Notes: generated by a model from the sequence alone, not told the origin. Counted from the first letter of the stretch, positions 1-10,500 are shown. The stretch: DNA of 64,000 nucleotides from an uncultured Campylobacter sp. (GCF_938030145.1 NZ_CALHGM010000008.1:1-64000); one strand, 5' to 3'. Numbers and translations: made by a program.

Positions 1-3000
1 TCCGCTTATGGCTATACCGTCCGCTTTTATTAAGATATTATCTTTGGCGTTAAGCTTGGATCTTGTATTCTTAACGATATCCTCTTTATAATATCCCCCT
101 TTGCTTTTAAAGTTATAGCTTAGCTTCTCCTTTGCGCTATTTATATTTACGTCATTTGCGGCGTTTAGGATTAAATTTGCAGCCGAGTCTATGCTTGCTC
201 CAGTTACGGTTATATCACGAGCTGCATTTAATGCTACGCTGCCCTCGGTAGATTTTATATTTGAGATAGTGCCTATATAGGTGCTGCTTTGATCGCCGTA
301 GGCTCTATTTAAGTTTATCTCTTTACTTAGAGTTTTATGTACTATATCTCTGCCAGCGTTTAAGCTTACGCTGCGTCCTTGTATCAAAGAGGATGCGTTT
401 ATTATATCCTTTTTGGCCGATATGCTTAGGGCGTTCGCGGCGATGATGGAGGCGGAGTTTAAATTTGATACGCTGCCCGCTTTGAGGCTCATATTTGATC
501 CCGCGTAGATTATCCCTTCGTTTCTAAGATCGCCGTTTACGCTTAGATCTATGCTGCCTCCTGCGTATATCAAAGAAGGTGCGGAGCTAAGTAGAGTGCC
601 GTCATCTTCCTCCAAAGAGTTCAAGGAGGTCCTTTTTTTATCATAAAGCAAGCTTAGCTTATTGTGCATATATGAAAAATCCGGTATCAGCTCGCTATAA
701 ACGTAGAAAGTATTATAAAATTTACTGCTTATAGGCGAAAAGAGATTGTTTATATAGCTAGGTCTAATGATATCTTGCATATCCGCTTCGTTATTAAGGC
801 TAGGCGCAAGATCGTTTTTATTGAGATTTAAAGCGTTAGGATTACCGAGCCCCTTGCCTATTAAAGAGTAATCTATTTTAGAAAAAGCTTCCTTTATAAG
901 AGTAGGAGCGTTACTAGAGTTTATCTGCCCGTGTGAGTTTAAATTTGAAATATCCCCCGCATAGCCTTTTATATCTTTTTTAGCTCCTATTATGGAGATA
1001 ATAGCAGGCTGGGAGTAGTAGATATTCTTTTGATCGCTATAGCCACCTTTACCGCCGTGGCTTTTATGTTTCCATCTATACTCCGCCTGGCTCGTTATAC
1101 TATGATTTAGACTTAAAGAGCGGTTGTTTAGGCTCTTTACATTTAAAGATAGATCGTTATAGGCATAAATTACGCTCTTATCGTTATTTAGCTCATCTAT
1201 GTTAAGGTTGCTATCCCCTGCGGAGATTATGTTTGAGCCCATAAATTTACTTAGGCTATCTTCCGTTATATACTCTTTATTGATGCTGTAGCTTATCTGC
1301 CTTAATCTCTCCTTCTTATGAGGCTTACTTCTTCTTATGCCGAAAAGATTATCTTTTAAATTTAACGTTATAGCATCATATAGCCTAGTATCCTCCCCCG
1401 GAAGCCTGGTGTTTTTATATAAGCTTAATACGTATAGATTCATATCCTGCTCGCTAAGCTCCTCCATGATCTTAGCGTTTAGCTCGTCTGGGCTAATATT
1501 AGGATTTTGCTTAAGGATGCGCTCTTTTATCCCGGCTGCATTGACCTTTAAAGGTATGGCTACGCCGCTGCAACCCCAACCGTCACCATTGCAGGTAAAA
1601 TCTATATTATAACCGGTGCTTTGAACCCTCTTTGCGAGCTCGTTAACCGAGCGGTTGTTTAGCTTTTTAGCACCGATATTAAGAGTGCCCCTTGCATATA
1701 TCAAAGAGGAGGCGTTGGTTATCTCGTCAGCCTTGCCCTCCCCACCTCTTTCATTAAAAATATTTAAATTTCTTTGAGAGATGATGTTAGATAGCGCTTC
1801 GTTGCTAAGAAAGCTCGTATTTATAACTATATCCCCTCCGCTAAGTATATTGGACGCGTCTTGATTGATGATATTTTTAGCGTTTAAAGCCATGCCGTTT
1901 TGCGCATAAACGAGGGCTTTTTTGTTTATTAGGCTTTCAGAGTTTGTTATCAGCTCGCCGCGCGCGATTAAAGAGCCTAAATTTAAAATTTGCTCCTTTG
2001 CTTTTAAAGCCAAATTCCCAAGCGCTGCTATGATGCTTTCGTTTTTGATACCCTTTGCGTTTATAATCAGATCTTTATTGGAAATCAGCCTTTGCAAGGC
2101 GATAAAATTTCCTTGTAGGTTTAAGTATATATCGCCGCTTGCGTAGATCCCTCCGTTGTAGGTCAAATCGTCCTTTAGCCCAAGATATAAACTACCGTCA
2201 GAGCTTAGCTTACCTAAAGCGCTTAGACTATCTAGGTTTAAAGCGAGATCCCCTTTAGAGCTTATTAGCCCCTCTTCATTATTAAGAGCGCCTTTATTTA
2301 TGATTAAATTTCCTCCGCTTAGGATAGAGCCTTTAGAGTTATCTATGTTGTCGTAGCCTAAAAGAGCGCCTCGTAGGGAGATGATCTTTGAGCTTTCGTT
2401 GCGTAGATTGTTGCCGCGCAAGCTTAAGCCCTCTTGCACTATAAAGGTAGAACCTGAAAGATTATAAAAATTTGGAATTTCGGAATCCAACGCCCTTAAT
2501 ACTATTAGGCTATTATCGTTTAAGAGACTCTCTTTTATATCCAAATAGCTTTCGTTTGAAAGTATCGCTCCGCCTATATTTGATATATGATCCGCGCTTA
2601 TTATGCTAAGCTCGTTTTTGGAAGGAGGAATAACTCCCACTTTGGAAGGGTCTTTGGTATCGTCCAAGCCCAGCTCATTTAGCCTTTCGCTCTTAGCCGC
2701 TCCTATTACGGCTCTATCTTTGTTGCTTAGGCTTCTAGCCTCTATCTTTAAGGCAGAGCTTGAGCTTATGGAGCCCTTTATATTATCTAGCCTATCCGCT
2801 TTTATCTTTAGAGTATTAGCCTGTATATTTCCTCTGTTTTCTACCGAGGAGGCTTTTATACCCAGATTGGAGGCTGAAATTTTAGAGCCCTTTTGGTTGG
2901 AGATGGTCTTTGAGCTGATTTGGGTCTGTCCGTTAGAACCTAGCTTTCCTTCATTTATCAGATCTCCGTTAGCGTCTATCTTTAAAGAGCTGTCCGCCAA

Positions 3001-3918
3001 GATAGCCCCTTTATTATTGATGCCCGCTCCATCTTTAGTAGATATTATATTTATCTTGCCCGCGTACATTCCTCCTAGGGCTGAGGAGTCTATGGATACG
3101 CCCTTGGGATGCGATCCTCCTTCTTGCTCGATCTTTAGATTATCCTGCCTCAATCCGGAGTTTGTATTTTTTAAAGATACCTTACCGTCAGTCGCTACTA
3201 CGTTGATCTCGTTTGCGTAAATTTTACCCTCCAGCTTTAGGCTATTAGATATTACGTTTAGATAATCTCCGTTATCGTTTAGGCCGTCCGCTCCTATATT
3301 TATAGAGCCTTCCTTGCTTATGTTTAGAGATTTAAGATGCCCGTTTTCATAGGTGGGCGTGGCGGTGCTTAACGTAGTGGAGGAGGCATTTATTATGGTA
3401 GCGCCGTTTACGTTGATGCCGCTAGGATTAGCGATGATAAGATCGGCTTTTCTGCCCGCTATCTCAATATTACCCTGTAAATTTGAAGGAAGAGGCGAGT
3501 TTACCTGATTGATTATAAGCTTAGCCTCGCCGCGATTGAGCCTCGGATTTGGCGGTATGAAGCCTGCAGTTTTACTTATAGCTCCTGCTTGAGAGTTATT
3601 AAATACCGTGCCCTCTTTAGGAGTGTTAAGCTTAGAGTATTCGTTGATAGAAATCCCCTTATCGTTAGGAGAGGCGATATCTATTTGAGTGGCGGGAGCA
3701 TTCGGAGTTTGAGATACCGAAGCTCTATGATTTACGGGAGCGGAGTTATCGGGTATTATCTCGCAATATGAAAAACAGGGAGCCAGCAAACCAATAAGCA
3801 AAAGAGCGGCAAGGCGTTTCTTTGCTTGGGTAAAGACGCCGAAATATTCTTTTGTATCAGTAGGGGTGCTAAGACGCCCTGTGCCATTAAAAATAGAGCT
3901 TAAACATAAAATTTGCAT
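1..3918 (-). CDS. TpsA-family filamentous hemagglutinin/adhesin exoprotein, 3' end outside window
   Basis: The reading frame is open from the ATG at 3918 to the left edge (1306 codons in view), with a GGAGG ribosome site 8 bases upstream. A long N-region precedes a hydrophobic signal core at about residues 36-50. A TPS secretion domain follows: NPRL at 124-127 and NPSGI at 164-168 match the NPNL and NPNGI motifs of FhaB/HpmA/CdiA. The rest is Asn/Ser/Ile/Leu-rich repeats of the 'ARGELITNS' kind, typical of a beta-helical hemagglutinin fiber. The partner transporter lies immediately upstream, so the protein is presumably exported to the cell surface by it. The C-terminus is not visible, so an adhesin cannot be told from a contact-dependent inhibition toxin (CdiA). 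The region is more AT-rich than the housekeeping genes to the right, which suggests acquisition. Confidence 0.88.
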   Translation of the reverse strand, partial: MQILCLSSIFNGTGRLSTPTDTKEYFGVFTQAKKRLAALLLIGLLAPCFSYCEIIPDNSAPVNHRASVSQTPNAPATQIDIASPNDKGISINEYSKLNTPKEGTVFNNSQAGAISKTAGFIPPNPRLNRGEAKLIINQVNSPLPSNLQGNIEIAGRKADLIIANPSGINVNGATIINASSTTLSTATPTYENGHLKSLNISKEGSINIGADGLNDNGDYLNVISNSLKLEGKIYANEINVVATDGKVSLKNTNSGLRQDNLKIEQEGGSHPKGVSIDSSALGGMYAGKINIISTKDGAGINNKGAILADSSLKIDANGDLINEGKLGSNGQTQISSKTISNQKGSKISASNLGIKASSVENRGNIQANTLKIKADRLDNIKGSISSSSALKIEARSLSNKDRAVIGAAKSERLNELGLDDTKDPSKVGVIPPSKNELSIISADHISNIGGAILSNESYLDIKESLLNDNSLIVLRALDSEIPNFYNLSGSTFIVQEGLSLRGNNLRNESSKIISLRGALLGYDNIDNSKGSILSGGNLIINKGALNNEEGLISSKGDLALNLDSLSALGKLSSDGSLYLGLKDDLTYNGGIYASGDIYLNLQGNFIALQRLISNKDLIINAKGIKNESIIAALGNLALKAKEQILNLGSLIARGELITNSESLINKKALVYAQNGMALNAKNIINQDASNILSGGDIVINTSFLSNEALSNIISQRNLNIFNERGGEGKADEITNASSLIYARGTLNIGAKKLNNRSVNELAKRVQSTGYNIDFTCNGDGWGCSGVAIPLKVNAAGIKERILKQNPNISPDELNAKIMEELSEQDMNLYVLSLYKNTRLPGEDTRLYDAITLNLKDNLFGIRRSKPHKKERLRQISYSINKEYITEDSLSKFMGSNIISAGDSNLNIDELNNDKSVIYAYNDLSLNVKSLNNRSLSLNHSITSQAEYRWKHKSHGGKGGYSDQKNIYYSQPAIISIIGAKKDIKGYAGDISNLNSHGQINSSNAPTLIKEAFSKIDYSLIGKGLGNPNALNLNKNDLAPSLNNEADMQDIIRPSYINNLFSPISSKFYNTFYVYSELIPDFSYMHNKLSLLYDKKRTSLNSLEEDDGTLLSSAPSLIYAGGSIDLSVNGDLRNEGIIYAGSNMSLKAGSVSNLNSASIIAANALSISAKKDIINASSLIQGRSVSLNAGRDIVHKTLSKEINLNRAYGDQSSTYIGTISNIKSTEGSVALNAARDITVTGASIDSAANLILNAANDVNINSAKEKLSYNFKSKGGYYKEDIVKNTRSKLNAKDNILIKADGIAISG

Positions 3919-4094
3919 ACTAATAACCTCCGTTTGCGATGGGTTTATATCTTAAATTTCTTGAATACTTTCTTAAAAAAATAGTAAATTTCAAATATTT
4001 TATTTAAAATTTGTTTGAATTTGTTTTAGGGCTCGATTTGGGCGCAGGACTGCTATTTCTCGGCTCTTAGTACGGCGTATCTGCGCTAAAATAG

Positions 4095-4111
4095 TTAGTA
4101 AAATTTACTAA
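4095..4111. promoter_or_regulatory. inverted repeat between tpsB and tpsA
   Basis: TTAGTAAAATTTACTAA is a perfect inverted repeat with 8-base arms around a single central A. It lies in the 270-bp AT-rich gap between the tpsB stop and the tpsA start. It could be an operator or a weak attenuating hairpin that separates expression of transporter and exoprotein. No T-run follows it on either strand. Confidence 0.3.
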
Positions 4112-4188
4112 GAGTTATATAGTCTTCGTTTATATTAAATGCCGCGATAAGCGCCGATAAAATTTCGCTAAATTTTTAAACGATAAAT

Positions 4189-6201
4189 TTAAAAGTCGTA
4201 GCTTAAAGAGAAATTTAAAGCAGGACTATCCGTTTTAAAATTTTCCGGTTTGCTGATAGGAAAAGCCGCCAAAAGATCATAGGTAAAAGAGCCCGAGATG
4301 TTTCCTCTCAGACCTACACCCCCTCCGCTAAGCATTTCGCCCTCTGCTGGATAATCTTTTCCCCTAGAGCTAAGCTTGCCGACATCAAAGGCCAGGTAAA
4401 CGCCGTTATTTTTAAAATACTTATATTCCAAGGTATTTCTTATATAAAAGCCGCTATCTCCAAGCAGGCTCATCTGAGAGTCAAATCCTCTAACGCTATA
4501 GTATCCGCCGATATTTAGCCTATCTATAGGGCTAAGATGGGTGCTGGCTCTTCTTGCGTAGAGTTCCAACTCGTAGCTTAAAGGGATAGCGGAAGATTTG
4601 GTTTTAAAATTTAACGCAGCGTTTATCAAATGATATCTAGAGCTCCCGCCTCCGAAGTCTTCATCGGACGCTCTTAGAGCGTTAAACGCTCCCGTAGATT
4701 TTAGGTACGAAAGCATCATCTCTACCGAAGAGTTATCAAAGAATACCTTGGATTTTAGCCCTGCCTCATAGCCGCCTTCACGCTTTCTTTGGTTGCTAAG
4801 CTCATAATCTTGTATATAGTTTTTATACTTTTTTTGCCAAATTCTAAAAAACAGAGAATTTTTGGAGTTTTGATTTCTAAAATATACGTAGTTAAGATCC
4901 AAATTTCTTCTAACGCTGCTTCCGCTATAGATATAAAGCTCATAAGCTCCGGGCACTATTTGATCGTAGGTGTATCTGTTCTGCCAAAAGGATAGAGAGA
5001 AGTATCCGAAAGGTATATTAAAGCCCGCATAGTAGTTAGCCGATCTGCCGCTTTTGCTATCATCCCCTAAAGATTTTTTATCTCCTCTTAAAAAATTCCT
5101 ACCGTAAGAAGCAAATACGCTCTCGTTTAATCCAAGTAAATTTAAGCCGTAAAGCATAACCGTGCCTTGGTATTTGCCGCTAGATTTGGAGCCCAGATTA
5201 TCCGCGCTTAGCCTAAGCAGCAAAGGAGAGCTTTGTTGCTTAGAGATATTGATATCGGAGTAGCCCTGCTTTGCGGAAGGGCTTAAGCTTATCTCCGCCT
5301 CGCTTCTTGAAGCGGCATTGAAATTTTCCATAGCCTGCTCCAGATCTCTTAAATTTAAAAACTCTCCCCTCTTATCGCCGCCAAATGCGGTAAAGATACT
5401 TCTTTGGTTCTTGGCTTCAGAGCCGGGCTCAAGCGATATCTCGCCTATGCGTCCGGGATGCAGAGCTAAAAGAAGGGTGCCCGAGGAGATGTTTTGCTGG
5501 GGGATGGAAACGGACGTAGTGATAAAGCCTGCGGATATGATTTTATTGTTATACGCTCTTGCCAGAGCTAGAATTTCATCGCCTCCCAAGCAGTCGCCGC
5601 TTTTAAATTTAAGCTCTTTTAGGGTTGAGTTTAAAATTCTTTCAAACCCCGGCGGAACTGAATGATCGGAATTCGAGGTAGGACCAATGGACTTAGCGGA
5701 AGTTTTTACTTTCGCGCGCCCCAAGTTTTCATCATTCGACTTAAAGGTAGGAATACTTGAGCCAGCACCGTCTTTGGGATTGACGGCTGGAGTTTTTGGA
5801 TCATCTTTGTTTTTAGATTCGTAATCTGCTTCGTTAAATTTAGAATCTGCGCTACTTTTCTGCTCATCTTGCGCTTCTGCGTTAATCAGTTTGATCTCAT
5901 AAATTTTAAAGCAAATTCCTGCTTTCTTGGGCTCCGCGGTTGCGCTTGAAGCGCGAGACTCTTCGCTGCGTATCGTTATGAAAGGATCCTCGGCGCCTTG
6001 TCTAATTGATCTTATTCTTTGCTCCTCAGAATTTATGGCGCCAGAAATATCGGCAGGGGTAGCCATAATCGCTTTAGGAGCTAAGCTTAAACCTATAAAG
6101 ATAGAAGCTAGAATAAGCTTAAGCTTGACGCCGCGGGGTTGCAAAGTGGCTCCTTTAAATTTACTATCGTCATAATAGAATAACGGTTTTTGATCAAACA
6201 T
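4189..6201 (-). CDS. TpsB/FhaC-family two-partner secretion outer-membrane transporter
   Basis: This 670-residue protein is the pore that would export the adjacent TpsA. It has a signal peptide core at about residues 28-46, POTRA-type modules to about residue 270, and a 16-strand-type beta barrel to a C-terminal aromatic (SYDF). The SVRGF motif near residue 570 is the conserved lid-loop VRGF/Y of the family. The first POTRA retains the paired cysteines (ICFKIYEI and GDCLGG), but about 80 Asp/Lys/Ser-rich residues sit between them. The order tpsB then tpsA is standard. A GTG nine bases upstream (6210) is in frame, but the ATG at 6201 has an AGG-type ribosome site at proper spacing, so it was chosen. 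Neither CdiB nor an FhaC-type name can be decided without the TpsA C-terminus. Confidence 0.88.
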   Translation of the reverse strand: MFDQKPLFYYDDSKFKGATLQPRGVKLKLILASIFIGLSLAPKAIMATPADISGAINSEEQRIRSIRQGAEDPFITIRSEESRASSATAEPKKAGICFKIYEIKLINAEAQDEQKSSADSKFNEADYESKNKDDPKTPAVNPKDGAGSSIPTFKSNDENLGRAKVKTSAKSIGPTSNSDHSVPPGFERILNSTLKELKFKSGDCLGGDEILALARAYNNKIISAGFITTSVSIPQQNISSGTLLLALHPGRIGEISLEPGSEAKNQRSIFTAFGGDKRGEFLNLRDLEQAMENFNAASRSEAEISLSPSAKQGYSDINISKQQSSPLLLRLSADNLGSKSSGKYQGTVMLYGLNLLGLNESVFASYGRNFLRGDKKSLGDDSKSGRSANYYAGFNIPFGYFSLSFWQNRYTYDQIVPGAYELYIYSGSSVRRNLDLNYVYFRNQNSKNSLFFRIWQKKYKNYIQDYELSNQRKREGGYEAGLKSKVFFDNSSVEMMLSYLKSTGAFNALRASDEDFGGGSSRYHLINAALNFKTKSSAIPLSYELELYARRASTHLSPIDRLNIGGYYSVRGFDSQMSLLGDSGFYIRNTLEYKYFKNNGVYLAFDVGKLSSRGKDYPAEGEMLSGGGVGLRGNISGSFTYDLLAAFPISKPENFKTDSPALNFSLSYDF

Positions 6202-6647
6202 CAATTGCACCTATTTTTTACGATCGGAATATCGCCGCAAAAGAAAACTTTATAGCTTAAGCATGACAAAAGCATCTATTGGCATATATTCGCTTTTTAT
6301 AGGCTTTGTCTTCCGCTAGGAGCTATCAATTAAAATTGGCAATAGTACATTAATTTTTTAAATTTTCGGATAAGATCTCTTGGATTTTAGTGCTAATTGA
6401 GATTTTAAATTTTATTATGCCCAGAATCTCGATCGTTTTGTAAAAATCCTTCCAGGTAAAACCCAATCTAAAAACAAACGCCTTATCCCTTCATAATTCC
6501 CTATTTTTCAACCCCTCAAAACATCCGCGATATCAGATTTTACCATTCTTTATTACCAAGCCTTTTCTATAAGAAACGACGGCATTTCTGAAAAACAAGG
6601 GGGCTTCTATAAACAATAAAATTTCCCGGTATTTTTTATTCTCACGT

Positions 6648-6653
6648 TATAAT
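6648..6653 (+). promoter_or_regulatory. -10 box (TATAAT) ahead of micro-ORF
   Basis: A perfect TATAAT lies 40 bases before the ATG at 6694, with AAGGAG between them. Campylobacter sigma-70 promoters rely mainly on this hexamer plus upstream T-rich DNA, which is present here (ATTTTTTATT). This is a plausible promoter for a short transcript. Confidence 0.4.
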
Positions 6654-6693
6654 AAGAGTGGCAATCTTTAAATCTATCGCAAAGGAGCAACTT

Positions 6694-6750
6694 ATGCATT
6701 ACAAAATTTTAAAAGCAAAGCACAAAAAAGTGGATAATGTAGCTAGATAA
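6694..6750 (+). CDS. candidate 18-residue basic micro-protein or leader peptide
   Basis: The frame ATG-CAT-TAC ... AGA-TAA encodes 18 residues rich in Lys (MHYKILKAKHKKVDNVAR). An AAAGGAG ribosome site sits 7 bases upstream and a perfect -10 box lies 40 bases upstream. It has no similarity that I recognise. It could be a leader peptide, a small membrane-active peptide or the start remnant of a lost gene. The expression signals are good, but such a short frame may be chance. Confidence 0.25.
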   Translation: MHYKILKAKHKKVDNVAR

Positions 6751-6970
6751 CTTTATCGGGGGTCTGTTTTAAAAACTAGATCGTCTTTGTTCTTAGAAAA
6801 AACTTTCATAACCGTTTATACTTTAAAATTTCATATATTTTCATAGGAGAGATTATAAAAGTTTTCAAAGAGTTTAGAGCTAATATACATTTTTAATATA
6901 TAGTGGTTTCTCTTAAACTACCTGTATAATCTAGCGTTTTTAGTATTTGAAATTTTTTGAAAAAATTTGG

Positions 6971-6993
6971 AAAAGCCGTAAAACAGGGCTTTT
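6971..6993 (-). terminator. hairpin downstream of the tRNA gene
   Basis: AAAAGCC (6971-6977) pairs with GGCTTTT (6987-6993) over a 9-base loop. On the minus strand the second arm ends in TTTT, as expected for an intrinsic terminator of transcripts coming from the tRNA and receiver/kinase genes at higher coordinates. It is 44 bases past the tRNA 3' end. Confidence 0.45.
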
Positions 6994-7036
6994 AAAAAAA
7001 ATCAAAAAACTAAAAATAGGGGAAAAATTTGATAGA

Positions 7037-7113
7037 TGGTGTCCCCGACAGGATTCGAACCTGTGGCCTCAAAATTAGGAATTTTGCGCTCTATCCTACT
7101 GAGCTACGAGGAC
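7037..7113 (-). tRNA. tRNA-Arg (anticodon CCU)
   Basis: Read on the minus strand, this 77-base segment folds as a full cloverleaf: acceptor GTCCTCG with CGGGGAC, D-arm GCTC/GAGC, anticodon stem CAAAA/TTTTG around loop TTCCTAA, T-arm ACAGG/CCTGT with TTCGAAT, discriminator A and an encoded CCA. Loop positions 34-36 are CCT, reading the AGG arginine codon. It begins 12 bases after the stop of the receiver gene on the same strand, so it may share that transcript. tRNA 3' ends are common integration sites, and the AT-rich acquired DNA starts just beyond it. Confidence 0.95.
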
Positions 7114-7125
7114 AAAATCGGCAAT

Positions 7126-7506
7126 TTAATCGCCGATAATATTCATAACGTCGTCTAGTTTTTTGTGAAGATCTTTGTCGTTGATGGGCTTTGTCATAAA
7201 GTCATAAGCACCTTTATTTAAAGCCTCTCGTTTAGCGGTCTCGTCCGTCGTAAGGACAATGACGGGGATATGAGCTATACTTTCTCTAGCGTGAAGATTA
7301 TCTAAAAATTCCAGCCCATTCATCACAGGCATTACGATATCTAATAAAATCAAATCAACGGGCTGAACTTCGAGTACGGCAAGGGCGTCCAAACCGTTTT
7401 TGGCTTGGAGTATGGTTTGGAATTTGCCGTATTTTTTTAGCATAACTTCAAGTAGCTTTAAATTTATAGCGTCGTCATCAACCGTTAAAACTTTCAAATC
7501 TCTCAT
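7126..7506 (-). CDS. single-domain response regulator (receiver only)
   Basis: This 126-residue protein is a bare CheY-fold receiver: acidic cluster VDDD at 9-12, phospho-acceptor Asp56 in LILLDIVMP, LTTDE with the switch Thr, and the conserved Lys in FMTKP near 108. It has no output domain. It starts 14 bases after the stop of the large hybrid kinase, so the two are probably one operon and a phosphotransfer pair. An AGG ribosome site precedes the ATG. It resembles CheY, but pairing with a NIT kinase, and the loss of the chemotaxis genes elsewhere in the window, argue that it is not a flagellar switch ligand. Confidence 0.85.
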   Translation of the reverse strand: MRDLKVLTVDDDAINLKLLEVMLKKYGKFQTILQAKNGLDALAVLEVQPVDLILLDIVMPVMNGLEFLDNLHARESIAHIPVIVLTTDETAKREALNKGAYDFMTKPINDKDLHKKLDDVMNIIGD

Positions 7507-7520
7507 TTAAGACCTCATCC

Positions 7521-10500
7521 TTATATATATTTTTGTGCGAGTTTCTCAAGACCCGACTTGGTGATATTGTAGCTAGCGACTTCGCTAAATAGTGGATTTT
7601 CATCGTTGTCGTTAGAAAACAACACTAGCTTGGTCGCAGGCGCTTTTCGGCGCAAGCTCTCTAGCGCCGCTAAGTCTAGCCCTGCTAGCTTTTTATCAAT
7701 CAAAACAAGCTTATAGCTGCCCGTAGCCGCCATAGAAATAAGCTGGTCGAAATTGCCCGCAATTTCTACGTCTTTATACTGATGTTTTAATATGCTGGCA
7801 AAAATTTTACTTTCCATAATGTTTGCCTTGCATATAAGTATATCTTTTGTCGGCACACGCGCGCCCTTAGCTTTCACTACGTCATCAGAAACTATGCTTT
7901 TTTTAGGAACTAGCTTCATTATCGTCTTTGGCACTTTGACAGTTTTAATGACAGTCTTAGGCACCTGGCGTTTGACAAGCTTTTTAACCAGCTTCTTTGT
8001 AGTTCCACCGGCTGGCGCTGCATCAGATCGTTTATCGCCGATAAAATTATCTAGCATTTGAGCTAAGATATCCTTTTTGATCGGCTTGGTGCAGTATTCG
8101 TCAAGCCCCGCCGCCATAAATTTCTCTCTATCGCCCTTTAGCGCATTGGCAGTAACAGCCACGATCGGGATGTGGCGGAGATTATTCTCGTGTTCGTATT
8201 GCTTGATCTGCTTTGTAGATTCGATACCGTCCATAACAGGCATCGAAATATCCATAAATATGAGATCATAGTCGTTATTAGCTTTTCTGGCTTCCAGCGC
8301 CAAAAGTCCGTTTTCGACTATCGTCAAATTCATATTAAAGCTATTTAACGTATGCTTCATAAGCTTTTGATTGATCTCATTATCCTCCGCAATAAGGATT
8401 TTGGCGTTATATTTTCTATTGACCAAAGGTACATTTTCATCGGCAGGATTTCGCTCTACCGGCACTTCAACCTCTTCTTCGACTTCGACATCCTCTTCGA
8501 CCATAATGGTTTCTTCCTGTTGCTCGTCTTCGTATACGGTGACGGGTACCTCGACCATCTCCTCTTCCTCAGGTTGTGGGATAACTACCGGTTCAACTTT
8601 TACGCTAACAGGCTCAATCTCCGGCTCTTCGACATGAACGTTTTGAGTAGCAGGCTCTGTCTTTGGAATAGACACCGACTCCGGCTCAATACTTGGCTCT
8701 TCGGCAGGAATATTTTGAGCTGCCGGTTCTACTACTGGCGTTACCGGTTCAGACTCGATATTTGAAATCTCTTCAAGTTTTGGCTCTATAGGTTTTAGTT
8801 CAGGCTCAATTGCTACCGGCTCTGGCTCAACAGCGATAGGTTCTGGTTCGATTGTATTTTCAGTTGGAATTTCAGGTTCTGAAAGTTTAACATTTGGAGC
8901 CTCATCTTCATGAGCAGAAACACTTGAAGTATCAGGCTTCGAAGCTTTAGCGATAGGAATTTCAGACTCGGTTTTAATGGCTACCGGAATTTCTTCTTCT
9001 ACGCTTGGAATTTCAACCTTTTTGGTAGGCTCTTGCACCTTGGCACTCGGTTTGATATCTGAAAGATCGATCTCTATATCAGGAATTTCAATCTCAGCCT
9101 TAGGCGTCTCAACCTTAGCCTTTGGAATTTCTACTTTCGCAGGCTCAGCCTTTACTTCTTCCTCCTCTTTTTTAATCTTAGGAAGCTCTATTTCGATATC
9201 AGAAAGATCAATGCTAGGAGTTTCGGCTTTAGGAGCCTGGGTCTGCGTTGCATGTGTTTTGAGCCCCACAAAATCATCAGGAATTTCCAAAGATATAGGC
9301 TCATCGATATCGGTCTGGGCATCCTTTGTGCTTGAAGACTCTACTTTTGGCTTTTCTGCGCGCGGAATTACTATTTCAGGAATATCAATATCGATCTTTG
9401 GCGATTCAGGCTCTGTCTTTTCAATCTTAATATCACTCATAGGCTCGATATCTATAGGCTTAATGACCGGCTCTTCTACTTTAGGGGCTTCTTTTTTGAG
9501 CTCTTGAGCAATACTAGGCTTACTAACAGCCTCCTCTTTATGCGCAGAATGAGCCTCGGCATCATGCGTACGCCTTCTACTTTGCAAGATAGCGCGTAGC
9601 TCGTCTGCCGACGAAGTAGTAGCATGTCGTAATTCATCAAGCTTGTTGATAATAGGTCTTTCTTTTACTACCGGCTCTTCCATAATCATTTCATCAGCGA
9701 CGATAGGCTTTTCTACCTCGGCATCCAGCTTAATCTCATGCGTCTGTGGAGCAAAATCCGATCTATTTAGAGCAATTCCGGATTTTGAAATTTTATCTAG
9801 CGTCTTAACGAATTTGGTTAAGTTAAAAGGCTCTGTGAGGGTAAAAATTTTAGAATTTGAAATACTAATGCTTTGAAGCTCTTTTGGCTTAAGAGTCAAG
9901 ATCGTAGGCATACTCAATATATCGCTAACCTCGCCGTAATTCTTAAATCTAGTGATAAGAGCGTCATATTTGTTATTATTTTGCGCTGAGCGAAACTGCG
10001 CGTTTGTATTAAATATCGAAATTTTACCGCCTAGCTTGCTGATATAATTTTTAACGATATCATTATACATCGTATCGGCACTATCGGCTAAAAGCGCAAA
10101 ATTTAACCCTTTGATGCTTTCAAATACTGCGTCCGCATCAGTCTTTTGAGTCTCTTTAAAAGCAAGAGTGAAGTAAAATCTAGTACCCTTTCCTACGGTA
10201 GATTTGACCTGAAGCTTACCGCCCATCATCGCTACGTATTTAGACGAAATCGTAAGTCCAAGACCTGTTCCGCCGTATTTGCGTGTGATCGTAGAGTCAG
10301 CCTGAGAGAAAGCGTTAAATACATTTGCGAGCTTGTCTTCAGAAATTCCTATACCGGTATCCTCAACGCTAAACGTTACGATCGCCTCTCCCGGAGCTTT
10401 ACTAGGCTCTCTTAAAATTTCAACCACGATAGTGCCGTGCTCAGGCGTAAATTTGACCGCATTGGACATGAGGTTGATAAGAACCTCTTTGATCTTCGTA

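Larger units (their letters stand above)
6202..7036. other. 835-bp AT-rich intergenic region
   Basis: There is no long open frame on either strand between tpsB and the tRNA gene. It holds the micro-ORF at 6694-6750 with its own -10 box, a second -10-like element (TGTATAAT at 6923-6930) pointing rightward into no visible gene, and a hairpin at 6971-6993. The base composition is low-GC like the tps genes, so the acquired segment may extend to about 7020. Confidence 0.5.

Noticed and set aside
2603..3220. 205-codon rightward ORF
   Set aside because: It is antisense to the open tpsA frame, is rich in Leu/Ser/Pro as expected of a shadow, and lacks a ribosome site.
7126..7506. Chemotaxis CheY
   Set aside because: It is linked to a NIT hybrid kinase, and cheA/cheW/cheV and fliG are missing from their syntenic positions.
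9000..9500. 176-codon Ser/Ile-rich rightward ORF
   Set aside because: It is the shadow of the Glu/Ile-rich linker of the hybrid kinase. The repetitive DNA keeps several frames open.
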